A DNA stretch of 48,762 bases from positions 1-48,762 of the IMG/VR virus record IMGVR_UViG_3300028388_005617; one strand, given 5' to 3'. The notes under the pieces are model-generated. The model was not told the DNA's origin. It saw only the letters and a list, made by a program, of their open reading frames with translations, and did no database searches. Source of the DNA: a virus. Numbering within the stretch: the first letter of the stretch is position 1; each line of letters begins with the position of its first letter. The position numbers and the translations under genes were made by a program. Below, one piece after another: positions 1-7,720 of this stretch.

Positions 1-273
1 GGTGTATTTGACTGAATTATTTCGTTCAATCACTTCAAGAGCGTCTTCACCAAAGTTTAATTCAGGGTTTTGATACAAAGACACAATCCCTAAGAACCGA
101 CTTATCTCATAGATTGCAAATGGGGTATCAAACGTTTCATCGACCGTGACACTTGCCAACACATTTTTTGACTTTGATACGGTCGATAGCACATTTCCAG
201 GTTTGACCACAAGGGATTGATTGATCGTGTTGAAGTTTTTCAACACCTTGATAGTACGTTCACTTAGTTTCAT
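1..273 (-). CDS. 45: Sliding clamp gp45, N-terminal 91 codons (cut by window edge)
   Basis: This is the DNA polymerase processivity clamp. In T4 a gp45 trimer encircles DNA for the polymerase and is also the mobile activator of late transcription through gp55 and gp33. Translation from the ATG at 273 begins MKLSERTIKVLKNF, very close to the T4 gp45 start (MKLS...LLKNFATIN). A block resembling FAIYEISRFLGIVSLY matches the conserved FDVAIYDLNGFLGILSL region of the T4 clamp. The reading frame stays open to base 1, so the C-terminal part lies outside the window. The start overlaps the stop of the upstream glycosyltransferase gene (ATGA at 270-273), which suggests translational coupling. Identity rests on N-terminal similarity and on the neighbouring gp46, gp47 and gp55 genes. 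Confidence 0.88.
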   Translation of the reverse strand, partial: MKLSERTIKVLKNFNTINQSLVVKPGNVLSTVSKSKNVLASVTVDETFDTPFAIYEISRFLGIVSLYQNPELNFGEDALEVIERNNSVKYT

Positions 274-1133
274 GATTTACTCGCTTTTTTATATCCTTCT
301 TTCACCTTTTCCTCATACTGCTGACTAATTCCGGTAGGATTGACTTCACCAAGATTAGCCAACGCACGAATGCTTGAACCAAAAATATACGTACCAATAT
401 GACTAAGTTCAATCCAAGGGCACATCCAAACTTCTAGCCCTGCCGCACGGGCGTATTGACAAAACATATAATCTTCTGAAAGGTAGCGGTTGCTCTTGGG
501 GTCGATTACCGTATCAAAAAACGCATGGATTTGGCGTGACCCATCAAAATGAGCAGTTCGTGCATGATCAGGCGTATATTTTAGTTCAGGGTAGGATTCT
601 TGAAATTTGATGAACGTTTCCCGGCGGATAGCCATAAATCCTGTACCTGCTTCCATCACTTCCAATGGCTCATCAACTTTAAATGAAGTTGTACCCGGCA
701 CCGGGTTAAACACAAAGTCACCAGTATATTTGTGCAAATTCTGTGGGTATTCATCGGCAAAACCACCATCCACTGCTTGCTTCACCTTTTCCCATGCAAT
801 CGTCTTTTTGGGGTATGGACCAGCAATAATGTCTTTGTCAAGGGCTACCAAGGCTAACACATCATTTGGAGAAAAATTGATGTCACTATCAATAAACACT
901 AGGTGGGTAAAGTCACTTCGTAAAAACTCATCTACAAGATAGTTTCTAGCTCTTGTAATCAATGATTCATTAAACAAATAATGAAATTTGCACGCTACAC
1001 CTAAATTTGCACACTTGTTGGCCAAGTCAATACAAGCCTTGGCATACATGCCAAAGCATTGACCGCCATACATAGGCGTCGCAATCATAATTTTTCGTTT
1101 GCGAAGTTCTTCGCTAGAAATCTCAATTTTCAT
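270..1133 (-). CDS. GT-A-fold glycosyltransferase-like protein
   Basis: This 287-residue protein looks like a nucleotide-sugar glycosyltransferase of the GT-A fold. Near the N-terminus it has KIMIATPMYGG, typical of the first beta strand of such enzymes. Around residues 80-86 it has FIDSDIN, in which D82-S-D84 matches the DXD metal and nucleotide-sugar binding motif. A later AGTGFMAIRRE stretch and the EDYMFC segment resemble acceptor and catalytic regions of family-2-like enzymes. There is no signal peptide or membrane segment, so it probably acts in the cytoplasm. It lies between gp45 and the deformylase-like gene and overlaps the gp45 start by four bases. Similar proteins are, as I recall, common in marine T4-like phages; the acceptor (host surface sugar, virion protein or DNA) cannot be read from the sequence. 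Confidence 0.7.
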   Translation of the reverse strand: MKIEISSEELRKRKIMIATPMYGGQCFGMYAKACIDLANKCANLGVACKFHYLFNESLITRARNYLVDEFLRSDFTHLVFIDSDINFSPNDVLALVALDKDIIAGPYPKKTIAWEKVKQAVDGGFADEYPQNLHKYTGDFVFNPVPGTTSFKVDEPLEVMEAGTGFMAIRRETFIKFQESYPELKYTPDHARTAHFDGSRQIHAFFDTVIDPKSNRYLSEDYMFCQYARAAGLEVWMCPWIELSHIGTYIFGSSIRALANLGEVNPTGISQQYEEKVKEGYKKASKS

Positions 1134-1142
1134 AATTTAAGG

Positions 1143-1817
1143 CTAATCAGTCGTAAAGGTTATTGTGTTACTACCAGTGGATAGTTGTGTGGCTTCTTTG
1201 TTAATGTTGTAGTCTTTTTCTTTTCGTGGTAGACGTTGATAGCGCTCACGCTCCACTGCTTCAATCTGTTCTTGGGAAAGGTTAAGTTCTTTGTAGAGCT
1301 TTTTATTTTCGCGTTGTTGTCGTAAGGCACGCTTCTTGATCATTTTGCGTCTACTATACCCACGGTTAATTTCATAGTCAGAAGCCCTTTCAAAAAACAA
1401 ACGCCCTTCCAACAAATCAATTTGTTGGCAAATAGTACGAGCCGTTATTCCATCAAAGTCTTGCACTTGTAGTGCACCCTTTGGATCGCGAAAACTTACT
1501 TTGATTGATTGTGGTCGATAAATGTTCATGATAATGAATGGATAAGATATACATCCCTCCTTACCATATTGCTTTTTTTCACTCTGTTCTATGATTTCTG
1601 CGTTATACATGGCCGTCCAAAATTCCCCGGCGCCAAATGCAAAACAATGGTATGGGTCGCCAATTTGATTGGCACTAAGCCCATACACACCATAATACTG
1701 CAACGTCTTAATCAAGTCGTTTGCATACTGCACTGTGTCAATCACAGGATCGTTAAAATCAATAGGGGTAGTGGCAGTGGTTAGCCTTTTGTCACCCTCT
1801 TCAACCAATGGTTTCAT
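1143..1817 (-). CDS. Peptide deformylase-like protein with degenerate active site
   Basis: This 224-residue protein has the peptide deformylase framework: motif 1 as GLSANQIG (residues 46-53, family GxGLAAxQ) and motif 2 as EGCISYP (87-93, family EGCLS with the metal-binding Cys, here C89). Motif 3, normally HEIDHLxG with two metal-ligand His and the catalytic Glu, reads CQQIDLLEG (residues 130-138), so both His and the Glu are replaced. I checked this directly on the DNA. A basic, Arg/Lys-rich tail follows from about residue 150 to the end. Active deformylases remove the formyl group from nascent proteins and are a known accessory gene of marine T4-like phages. This version is unlikely to catalyse that reaction by the usual mechanism and may be a binding protein. 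It overlaps the 3' end of gene 46 by 17 bases. Confidence 0.7.
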   Translation of the reverse strand: MKPLVEEGDKRLTTATTPIDFNDPVIDTVQYANDLIKTLQYYGVYGLSANQIGDPYHCFAFGAGEFWTAMYNAEIIEQSEKKQYGKEGCISYPFIIMNIYRPQSIKVSFRDPKGALQVQDFDGITARTICQQIDLLEGRLFFERASDYEINRGYSRRKMIKKRALRQQRENKKLYKELNLSQEQIEAVERERYQRLPRKEKDYNINKEATQLSTGSNTITFTTD

Positions 1818-3522
1818 CGCTCAATACACTAAAGTTCTGTGGTTTCTCAAATTTCAATACACGGTCAAACTTGTCAATCAAAGCATCGCCTTTATGTGAA
1901 ATCAAAAACACGTTTGAATCCACAGTTTTCAACAATTTCATCACGTCGTCAATACCTTGATTGTCTAACGAAGAATCAAACACTTCGTCAAGTAACAATA
2001 AATTTGTTTTTACACTATTTTTCAATGTCGCGATTTTTCTCCAACAAAGCAACAAAGACATGTCAATTCTCATTTTTTCTCCTTCACTAAATGAAGCATA
2101 GGTAAAATCATCTCTATATCTTGATCGTATCGTTTCGTCAAAAGTTTCGTCAAGCTCAAATTCCACAAAAAAGTCCATGTCAGCCAAATACTTATTGATA
2201 AGCTGATTCATGAGGGGCACATACTTTTCAATGATTTTGGCTTTGATACCGTTGTCTTTAAGTATGTCACCTGCTGTGGTGTAGATAGAACGTAAGTTAA
2301 CCTTTTCCTGATACGTCGCTTCAAGGTCATCCACCAACGATTTGGCTTCATCAAGTTGCTTTTGATACTCACTAGACTGTGTTGTAGGTTCTTCAGCATC
2401 ACTAAGCCTTTGTTCAAGGGATCTTATTTGTGAAAGATTGGTTTTAAGCTCACCCTTTGTCTGTGCTTGGACACGCTCAAGGTCTCGCTTTTGTGAGTCG
2501 ATGTGTTGCAATGCATGCAACAGTTGCTCCAACTCATGTCTTTTTGCGTCAAGATCACGTAACTCTTCCTTGAGGGTGTTTGCTGTGGCTTCTAGGTTTT
2601 GCTCTAAGCTAAGCTTATGGTCATGGGCAATGTGTTGCTTACATAAAGGACAATCGTCGCTGTCATCGAAAAATTTGGCTTCTTTTTCAATCTTTTCAAG
2701 GTCTTTTTTTGTGGAGCTTATCGTAGATTTTATGTCATACATTTCGTCTTGGACATCACCAAGCTTAACACACTTTTTTGCTAGGTCTTGAATTTCTTTG
2801 TCTTGCTCTTTTACATGGGTTGCTTTGGCTACAGATTCTGTTCTAATGTCTTCAATTTGTTGCTCAATAGACTCAATGATACGTTGCTGATTTTGATTGG
2901 ACTGCTGCACAAGTTGCTCAAAGCCATCTACTTTTGCATTTGCCACTTGCAGGTCATTTTTGACTTCGACCAAGACTGTTTTTAACTCTGAATTACGTGC
3001 TCTTAGCAATGCACTCATTTCTGAAAAAACGTGTAAGTCAAGCAAATCTTCAATAACCGCTCTACGATCTTGGGTTTTTAACTGCATGAAAGGCACAAAA
3101 GACGATGAACCTAGCATCACAATTTGCGTGAAAGACTTTTGATTAAATCCTAGAATAGACTTTTCAAGAAAGTCTTGCTGATCCTTTGCAGAAGCTTCTT
3201 GATTGATGGGTTTGTCGTTTTTGCAAATTTCAAATAGGTTAGGCTTAATTCCTCGACGAATAAAATAGTGCTGTCCCTTCGTTTCGAATTCCAATTCCAC
3301 CACGGTCTGTTTCTTGTTGATCGAATTGATGAGTTGGTTTTTGTTGACCGCACGGAATGGTTTATTGAAAAGAGCAAAGGTTATCGCGTCCAAAATCGTG
3401 GACTTGCCCGCACCATTATCACCAACGATTAGGGTCGTTGACGTTTTATCAAGTTCAATATGGGTAAAATCATTGCCTGTGGATAGCAAATTTTTCCAAC
3501 GAATACTTTTGAAGGTTATCAT
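1801..3522 (-). CDS. 46: Recombination endonuclease subunit gp46 (Rad50/SMC-like ATPase)
   Basis: This is the ATPase subunit of the T4 gp46/gp47 (Rad50/Mre11) complex, which processes DNA ends for recombination-dependent replication and, in T4, host DNA breakdown. The 573-residue protein has Walker A GDNGAGKS (34-41), long coiled-coil arms, a zinc-hook CPLC at 291-294 at the coiled-coil apex, an ABC signature (FSEGEKMRIDMSLLL) near residue 480 and a Walker B/D-loop block (LLLLDEVFDSSLD) near 510. All the expected elements are present and the length matches T4 gp46 (560). It overlaps the end of gene 47 by four bases, so the two subunits are translated together. Confidence 0.96.
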   Translation of the reverse strand: MITFKSIRWKNLLSTGNDFTHIELDKTSTTLIVGDNGAGKSTILDAITFALFNKPFRAVNKNQLINSINKKQTVVELEFETKGQHYFIRRGIKPNLFEICKNDKPINQEASAKDQQDFLEKSILGFNQKSFTQIVMLGSSSFVPFMQLKTQDRRAVIEDLLDLHVFSEMSALLRARNSELKTVLVEVKNDLQVANAKVDGFEQLVQQSNQNQQRIIESIEQQIEDIRTESVAKATHVKEQDKEIQDLAKKCVKLGDVQDEMYDIKSTISSTKKDLEKIEKEAKFFDDSDDCPLCKQHIAHDHKLSLEQNLEATANTLKEELRDLDAKRHELEQLLHALQHIDSQKRDLERVQAQTKGELKTNLSQIRSLEQRLSDAEEPTTQSSEYQKQLDEAKSLVDDLEATYQEKVNLRSIYTTAGDILKDNGIKAKIIEKYVPLMNQLINKYLADMDFFVEFELDETFDETIRSRYRDDFTYASFSEGEKMRIDMSLLLCWRKIATLKNSVKTNLLLLDEVFDSSLDNQGIDDVMKLLKTVDSNVFLISHKGDALIDKFDRVLKFEKPQNFSVLSDETIG

Positions 3523-4583
3523 AAATTATCCACCGCTTCTGCATACAAAGACTTCAATACATCTTTGAGTTGCTTTTCATGATCTGACTGCAGGCTTTCA
3601 ATATATTGGGTCAAAATCGACAATGTATCTTCAGCATCACCCACAATATCGTCATCACTTATAGTTACTCTTTCAATAGAGTTATCCACAATTTGCACTT
3701 TTTGTGGATCGGTCGAATTGAGTTTATCCAAAAATTTTTCAAAAATTAGCTCATTTTCTTTGTGCTCAATGAAAATTTTAACGTGTTTTCGATTGAACTT
3801 TTCTGCTGTGTTAAGAAATTGTAAAGTTTCTTCCATGCTCTTGCCTTTGTCGTTGTAGGGCAAACGCACAAACATTTCATATGGATTCTGTACAAACGTA
3901 AGCTCACGAGTTTCTGTGTCAAACAAATGAAATCCACATGGGTCACCATAATCATTCCACGTCATTTGGTATGGTGCACCCAAGTAAAGAATGTTGCCTT
4001 GTTGAGATTTGTGGTGGTAGTGTCCAGACATCACCAACTCAAAATTTTTGAATGGTTCTGTGCCAAGACCATGTTCGGAAACTTGCGTTCCGTGCATCAC
4101 GAAACCTTTAAGCTCCAAATGTCCTAACAAATGCGTAGCCTTGGCCTTAGAAACAAACTCAAGACTAGCTTCTTGGTTTTCGACATTTAGCCAAGGCAGT
4201 AGACAGAAATTGACACCATCATAGTCTTGCACAGTGGGTTCTTCAATCACATTGATAAGTTCCCACTCATCAAGAAGCCCTCGAAGGGCATTGACTTGAT
4301 TGGTGTTTTTGTAGTACACATCATGGTTGCCCAAGATGACTTGCAAGTTGATGTTAAGCTCATCAAGGGGTTGCAAAAACATCTGCTTCATCCGTTGAAG
4401 CGTCACAAAATTTATGTTTTTGCGTCGATCGACTAAATCACCAGCATGTAAAACCGTAAAAACGTTATGTTCTATACAGGTTGGGAAAAACACATCGCGG
4501 TAAAACTTTTCAAAGTAATCCAGAAAGTCTTTGTTATCATTACGAACGCCGAAATGAGTATCGGCTAAAATGGCAATTTTCAC
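3519..4583 (-). CDS. 47: Recombination endonuclease subunit gp47 (Mre11-like nuclease)
   Basis: This is the phosphoesterase/nuclease partner of gp46. The metal-binding motifs of the Mre11/SbcD calcineurin-like fold are present in order: ADTHFG (residues 7-12), HAGDLVDRR, LGNHDVYYKN and SGHYHHKS. The length of 354 residues is close to T4 gp47 (339). The start codon is GTG at 4583, not ATG; it overlaps the TGA stop of gene 55 (GTGA), so expression probably depends on translational coupling. The C-terminal region is acidic and would contact gp46. No feature suggests loss of activity. Confidence 0.95.
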   Translation of the reverse strand: MKIAILADTHFGVRNDNKDFLDYFEKFYRDVFFPTCIEHNVFTVLHAGDLVDRRKNINFVTLQRMKQMFLQPLDELNINLQVILGNHDVYYKNTNQVNALRGLLDEWELINVIEEPTVQDYDGVNFCLLPWLNVENQEASLEFVSKAKATHLLGHLELKGFVMHGTQVSEHGLGTEPFKNFELVMSGHYHHKSQQGNILYLGAPYQMTWNDYGDPCGFHLFDTETRELTFVQNPYEMFVRLPYNDKGKSMEETLQFLNTAEKFNRKHVKIFIEHKENELIFEKFLDKLNSTDPQKVQIVDNSIERVTISDDDIVGDAEDTLSILTQYIESLQSDHEKQLKDVLKSLYAEAVDNL

Positions 4584-5110
4584 TTTTTATCTAAAATTTC
4601 ACTAAGAGGATTTTTCTTTTCTTTCTTTTTGGTATTGAAGTGTGCTGCTTCAAACTCTTCAATGAACTTGGACATATTTTCATAGTATAGTTGTTTGGCA
4701 TGATTGACATCGCCTTGTGCTCCTTTCCATTCAACATCACCTTCACGGGCAATGTCACTTTTTTCTTGAAGCTTTAGCACAACATACATCTTTTTTTTCT
4801 CCTTTTTGATACGTCGTATAAAAGCATTCCAAATGATTTGGGTAAAATAGGCAAATGGGTTATTGCTTTTGTTGGGATCAAAACGGTTGACATACATAAG
4901 GCAATTTTCGATTCCATCATAAATCATTTCTTCTTTGAAATCATAACCTGAAAAATTAGGCTTGGTCGAAAGATTGGTCGCAATTTTCAAAAAGCATTCA
5001 CCCAAATATTCAGGTATAGGTACATGATAGTTTTCAGGTGCTTCTGCAACTTTTTCTCTGTACTCAATCAATGCTTTGAGCAATGCTTTGTTATTGATGT
5101 AATCAGCCAT
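4580..5110 (-). CDS. 55: Late-transcription sigma factor gp55
   Basis: This 176-residue protein matches T4 gp55, the small sigma-family factor that directs host RNA polymerase to TATAAATA late promoters with gp33 and the gp45 clamp. The central block with GIENCLMYVNRFDP and NPFAYFTQIIWNAF, followed by a basic RRIKKEKKK segment, is the sigma region-2 core-binding and -10 recognition module characteristic of gp55. Length is close to T4 (185 residues). TATAAATA motifs in front of head and tail genes in this window agree with the role. The gene starts with ATG at 5110 and follows the only sizeable intergenic gap of the window, so it probably opens a transcription unit that continues into 47, 46 and the genes beyond. 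Confidence 0.93.
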   Translation of the reverse strand: MADYINNKALLKALIEYREKVAEAPENYHVPIPEYLGECFLKIATNLSTKPNFSGYDFKEEMIYDGIENCLMYVNRFDPNKSNNPFAYFTQIIWNAFIRRIKKEKKKMYVVLKLQEKSDIAREGDVEWKGAQGDVNHAKQLYYENMSKFIEEFEAAHFNTKKKEKKNPLSEILDKK

Positions 5111-5133
5111 CCGTATAGTTTATTTTTAAGGTA

Positions 5134-5161
5134 ATTTTAATTTTTTTCAAAAAAAAATCAA
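5134..5161 (-). promoter_or_regulatory. Possible sigma70-type promoter before gene 55
   Basis: On the minus strand TTGATT (5161-5156) is followed after 16 bases by TAAAAT (5139-5134), about 24 bases upstream of the gene 55 ATG. Both hexamers are reasonable sigma70 matches, but the region is so AT-rich that chance resemblance is possible. An early or middle promoter here would make sense, because gp55 must be made before late transcription. Confidence 0.35.
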
Positions 5162-5169
5162 TTTAGGAC

Positions 5170-5198
5170 TTGACACGTATTTTTTTTGTTCGTATGTT
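5170..5198 (+). promoter_or_regulatory. Possible plus-strand sigma70 promoter inside a minus-strand operon
   Basis: A perfect -35 TTGACA (5170-5175) is followed after exactly 17 bases by TATGTT (5193-5198, four of six -10 consensus bases). It points away from gene 55, toward two hairpins and antisense to the 3' end of the acidic 179-residue protein gene. No protein gene lies on the plus strand there, so a short RNA is the only evident product. Confidence 0.35.
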
Positions 5199-5263
5199 CT
5201 TTATGTCCCCGGTTGAGAAAACATAAAGACTTCATTAAGACTTAACCATAGCCATTGGTTAAG
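5198..5263. other. Two consecutive inverted repeats in the 55 upstream gap
   Basis: The first inverted repeat has 9-base perfect arms TCTTTATGT (5198-5206) and ACATAAAGA (5221-5229) around a 14-base loop. The second has 8-base perfect arms CTTAACCA (5241-5248) and TGGTTAAG (5256-5263) around a 7-base loop. The second is bracketed by two copies of CATTAAGAC (5233-5241 and 5268-5276). Neither hairpin has an adjacent U-tract in a suitable place, so these are not classic Rho-independent terminators. They could form a processed leader/trailer RNA or a regulatory RNA. Confidence 0.5.
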
Positions 5264-5269
5264 ATAACA

Positions 5270-5809
5270 TTAAGACCCACATTTAAGGATTATTCCATCT
5301 AATTTCAAGGATTTAATCCATTGGTCAATTTCACCATTGGCCGTGTCTTTCTTAGCCCCCACCGTGATGTCATTCATATCTTCAAGGGTAGATTCAATGT
5401 CTTTGATCATTTCAACTTCTTTTTCCGTAGCCTTATTTTGAGCATGGATCAGTGTGGTTGATTGCATATAAATCAATAATAAAGAGTATGATGGCCGTGC
5501 AACGGTAAGTATATGTTTTGTTGGAATATTCACCGAAGATTGTGTGGTGAATGGAATCCATGGCCGTAGCTCAAGATTGCTTTGAGGCCTTAGTTCAATA
5601 TAGTCTTCTTCCTCTTCTTCAAGTTCTTCGACATATTCATCTGCTTCTTCTTCGCTTTCGAAAAAGACCGTAGGCAATCCATAACTTATGGTCATAGGAT
5701 ATTCGACCGTGACCACACCCTTGGAGGGTTGATCGCCAATGACATTGCAAATGATGTCATCGCCATTGATTAGCTTGACAATTCGTATGGCTGTTTTTTT
5801 TGGTTTCAT
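5270..5809 (-). CDS. Conserved acidic phage protein of unknown function
   Basis: This is a 179-residue protein I cannot assign. The N-terminal 35 residues (IRIVKLINGDDIICNVIGD...) look like a small beta-barrel of the Sm-like type, with alternating strands and a GDD turn. Residues about 51-72 are almost entirely Glu/Asp with aromatic residues, and a hydrophobic strand (SYSLLLIYMQS) occurs near 107-117, followed by a charged helical region. I recall small proteins of this appearance next to uvsW in marine T4-like phages, so it probably belongs to the recombination/replication module. It overlaps the uvsW stop by four bases (ATGA). No catalytic motif is visible. Confidence 0.6.
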   Translation of the reverse strand: MKPKKTAIRIVKLINGDDIICNVIGDQPSKGVVTVEYPMTISYGLPTVFFESEEEADEYVEELEEEEEDYIELRPQSNLELRPWIPFTTQSSVNIPTKHILTVARPSYSLLLIYMQSTTLIHAQNKATEKEVEMIKDIESTLEDMNDITVGAKKDTANGEIDQWIKSLKLDGIILKCGS

Positions 5810-7323
5810 GGCCGTGCGTTGATTTTTTGGAGGTCTACCTTGATTTCATTGAAGTCAAATCCTTCTTTTAGGTATAATTTCATTCGCTCAATAGCATGGT
5901 CAAACGCATAATTTTTGGTTTTGGTGTTGGAAAAGTCATCGACCAAATCATATAACGTTGTGGTGGTTTTGGTTGCACTTTTTCTCAATCCTCGTCCTAT
6001 ACTTTGAAGAATTCGTATTTGCGACTTTGACGGTGAAGCAAACACGATGTTGTGGAGGTTTTTTATATTTATACCAGTGCTAAACGTCCCCATTGACGCC
6101 ACAATAATGGTGTTTTGTGACGTTTCGGTGTTTTTACGAATGCGCTCACGTATGTTGGCTGTAACCTCACCAGAAACAAATTGCACATCATGGTTTTGGC
6201 ATTGTTGAGAAATGGATTCAAACAATGGTTTGCCGTGCTTTTCCACAAACTGATATAATACAAGAGTGTTGCCTTTTAATTTACCCACCAAATCCGTGAT
6301 GAATTGATTTCGTTTGGGGTGAGTCACAATAAAATCCACTTCATCTTGATAGGTAGCACTACTCAAAGCCTTGGTTAGCTCACCATATTGTAAGTGAATG
6401 AGTCGTATGTTTAACCCTGCAAGTTGACCCCGATCAATAAGGGTTTTAGTTTTAGCCACACGCTTGGTTTTGCCAAATAGCCCTTGCAAGACAAGTTCGT
6501 GGGTGAATGAGCCATCAAGACTCCCAGTAAGGCCAAAGCGATAAGGCGTGGTTTCCATCGCTGTGAGAATTTTGGTTAGGCTTTTGGCCTTAAACAAATG
6601 AGCTTCATCTCCAAAAACCACATCAAATCTTTCATAGAATGCTTTGCCCATTTTGTAAATGGATTGCCAAGTCGTGATTGTCACATCTTTTTCAATAGAC
6701 TTGTCGACACCTGCCATAATGGTGTGCACATGGGTTTCAACATCCCATCCATTGCGTTGAGAATACTCTTTAAAGTCACCATACATTTGTGAAACAAGCG
6801 ACGTGGTTGGCACAATAATGAGGGTAGGTCTATTAAGTAGCCTTACCAACGTATAGATTATCAATGATTTTCCACTCGCTGTTGGACTCAACAGCAACGC
6901 CCTCGTGTTTTTGAGGGCGTGGGTAATGGCTTCAACTTGATAATCGCGTAACTCAAAGGGTAGTTTAAGGGCTTCAACTGCCTTGGGTAAATGTTTAGCG
7001 ACATCGCTTGTGTCGAGCTTTTTCACATAAAGGGTTTCATCTGCTTCTATGTGTATGCTATTTGCTTCGCAATAGGATACTAGCTCATGTAAAAGCCCAA
7101 CATAGAGTTGGCGGTTTCGTAGATTGAACAAACGAATTTTTCCATCCCACACCTTATTTTTGACCGACGGCATGTAGTTTGCCCCAGGCACATCAAAGGT
7201 GAAATACTCCCATAAATTTTTCAAAAGCCACTGCTCACCACTTAGCTTAAAATAGACATCGTTGAGCTGTGTGAGCTCAATGGTGTCACGTGCCTTTGAT
7301 GAATTTTCTATATTCGATTGCAT
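5806..7323 (-). CDS. uvsW: UvsW DNA/RNA helicase (SF2)
   Basis: This is the superfamily-2 helicase which in T4 unwinds branched recombination intermediates and R-loops and shifts replication from origin- to recombination-dependent mode. The 505-residue protein has a UvsW-type N-terminal DNA-binding region, Walker A SPTASGKS (146-153), DEAH at 239-242, motif III-like FGLTGSLDG (263-271) and a C-terminal helicase domain with motif VI QSIGRGLRKS. Length agrees with T4 UvsW (503). It overlaps the 3' end of uvsY by 38 bases, and the downstream gene starts on its stop codon. A TATAAATA sequence at 6066-6073 inside it is probably fortuitous. Confidence 0.95.
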   Translation of the reverse strand: MQSNIENSSKARDTIELTQLNDVYFKLSGEQWLLKNLWEYFTFDVPGANYMPSVKNKVWDGKIRLFNLRNRQLYVGLLHELVSYCEANSIHIEADETLYVKKLDTSDVAKHLPKAVEALKLPFELRDYQVEAITHALKNTRALLLSPTASGKSLIIYTLVRLLNRPTLIIVPTTSLVSQMYGDFKEYSQRNGWDVETHVHTIMAGVDKSIEKDVTITTWQSIYKMGKAFYERFDVVFGDEAHLFKAKSLTKILTAMETTPYRFGLTGSLDGSFTHELVLQGLFGKTKRVAKTKTLIDRGQLAGLNIRLIHLQYGELTKALSSATYQDEVDFIVTHPKRNQFITDLVGKLKGNTLVLYQFVEKHGKPLFESISQQCQNHDVQFVSGEVTANIRERIRKNTETSQNTIIVASMGTFSTGINIKNLHNIVFASPSKSQIRILQSIGRGLRKSATKTTTTLYDLVDDFSNTKTKNYAFDHAIERMKLYLKEGFDFNEIKVDLQKINARP

Positions 7324-7720
7324 TTTTTATTCCCCATGTACGTTGGCGAATGGTGTCGAGTATGCCTTTGACGTAATCAATCTTTTTTTCTTGGAAAGCA
7401 ACACGTTGTGATAACTTGATGAGCTCATCGTCTGCGTCAAGGTGAGAATTTTGCTCGGCTATGGTCAAATTTTCCAAAAATTGCGGCAGTCCACGCTCGG
7501 TAAGTTCTTTTTTGGTGAGCTTACCCTTGAAATATTTCATCTTGAAATTTTTTTCTTTGGCTAAATCTGTACGCAACTTGACTAGATAAAGCTCTTCTTC
7601 GGTGAGTATATCATGCCATTTGCCTTGAAGCGTGATGGTTCGAAGTGATTCATCGTCAAGTAGGGTTTCGTCAATCTGTAAGTCTTGTTGGGATTCATTG
7701 CGAAGGTCATCTAGTTTCAT
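7286..7720 (-). CDS. uvsY: UvsY recombination mediator
   Basis: This 144-residue protein matches T4 UvsY (137 residues), the mediator that loads the UvsX recombinase on gp32-coated single-stranded DNA. Support comes from the N-terminus MKLDDLRNESQQDLQID (T4: MRLEDLQEELKKDVFID), the charged helical middle with KMKYFKGKL, the conserved spacing to a C-terminal helix containing VKGILDTIRQRTWGIKNAIE, and the position directly upstream of uvsW as in T4. The overlap with the preceding gene (ATG at 7720 on its stop) suggests it is cotranscribed with the virion gene upstream, putting it under the late promoter at 8269 as well as any early promoter. Confidence 0.88.
   Translation of the reverse strand: MKLDDLRNESQQDLQIDETLLDDESLRTITLQGKWHDILTEEELYLVKLRTDLAKEKNFKMKYFKGKLTKKELTERGLPQFLENLTIAEQNSHLDADDELIKLSQRVAFQEKKIDYVKGILDTIRQRTWGIKNAIEYRKFIKGT

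Noticed and set aside
607-942. 111-codon plus-strand open frame opposite the glycosyltransferase
   Set aside because: Overlaps a well-supported minus-strand gene and has no recognisable features.
6066-6073. TATAAATA on the minus strand inside uvsW
   Set aside because: It lies deep in coding sequence with no late gene start within several hundred bases downstream; likely chance in AT-rich DNA.
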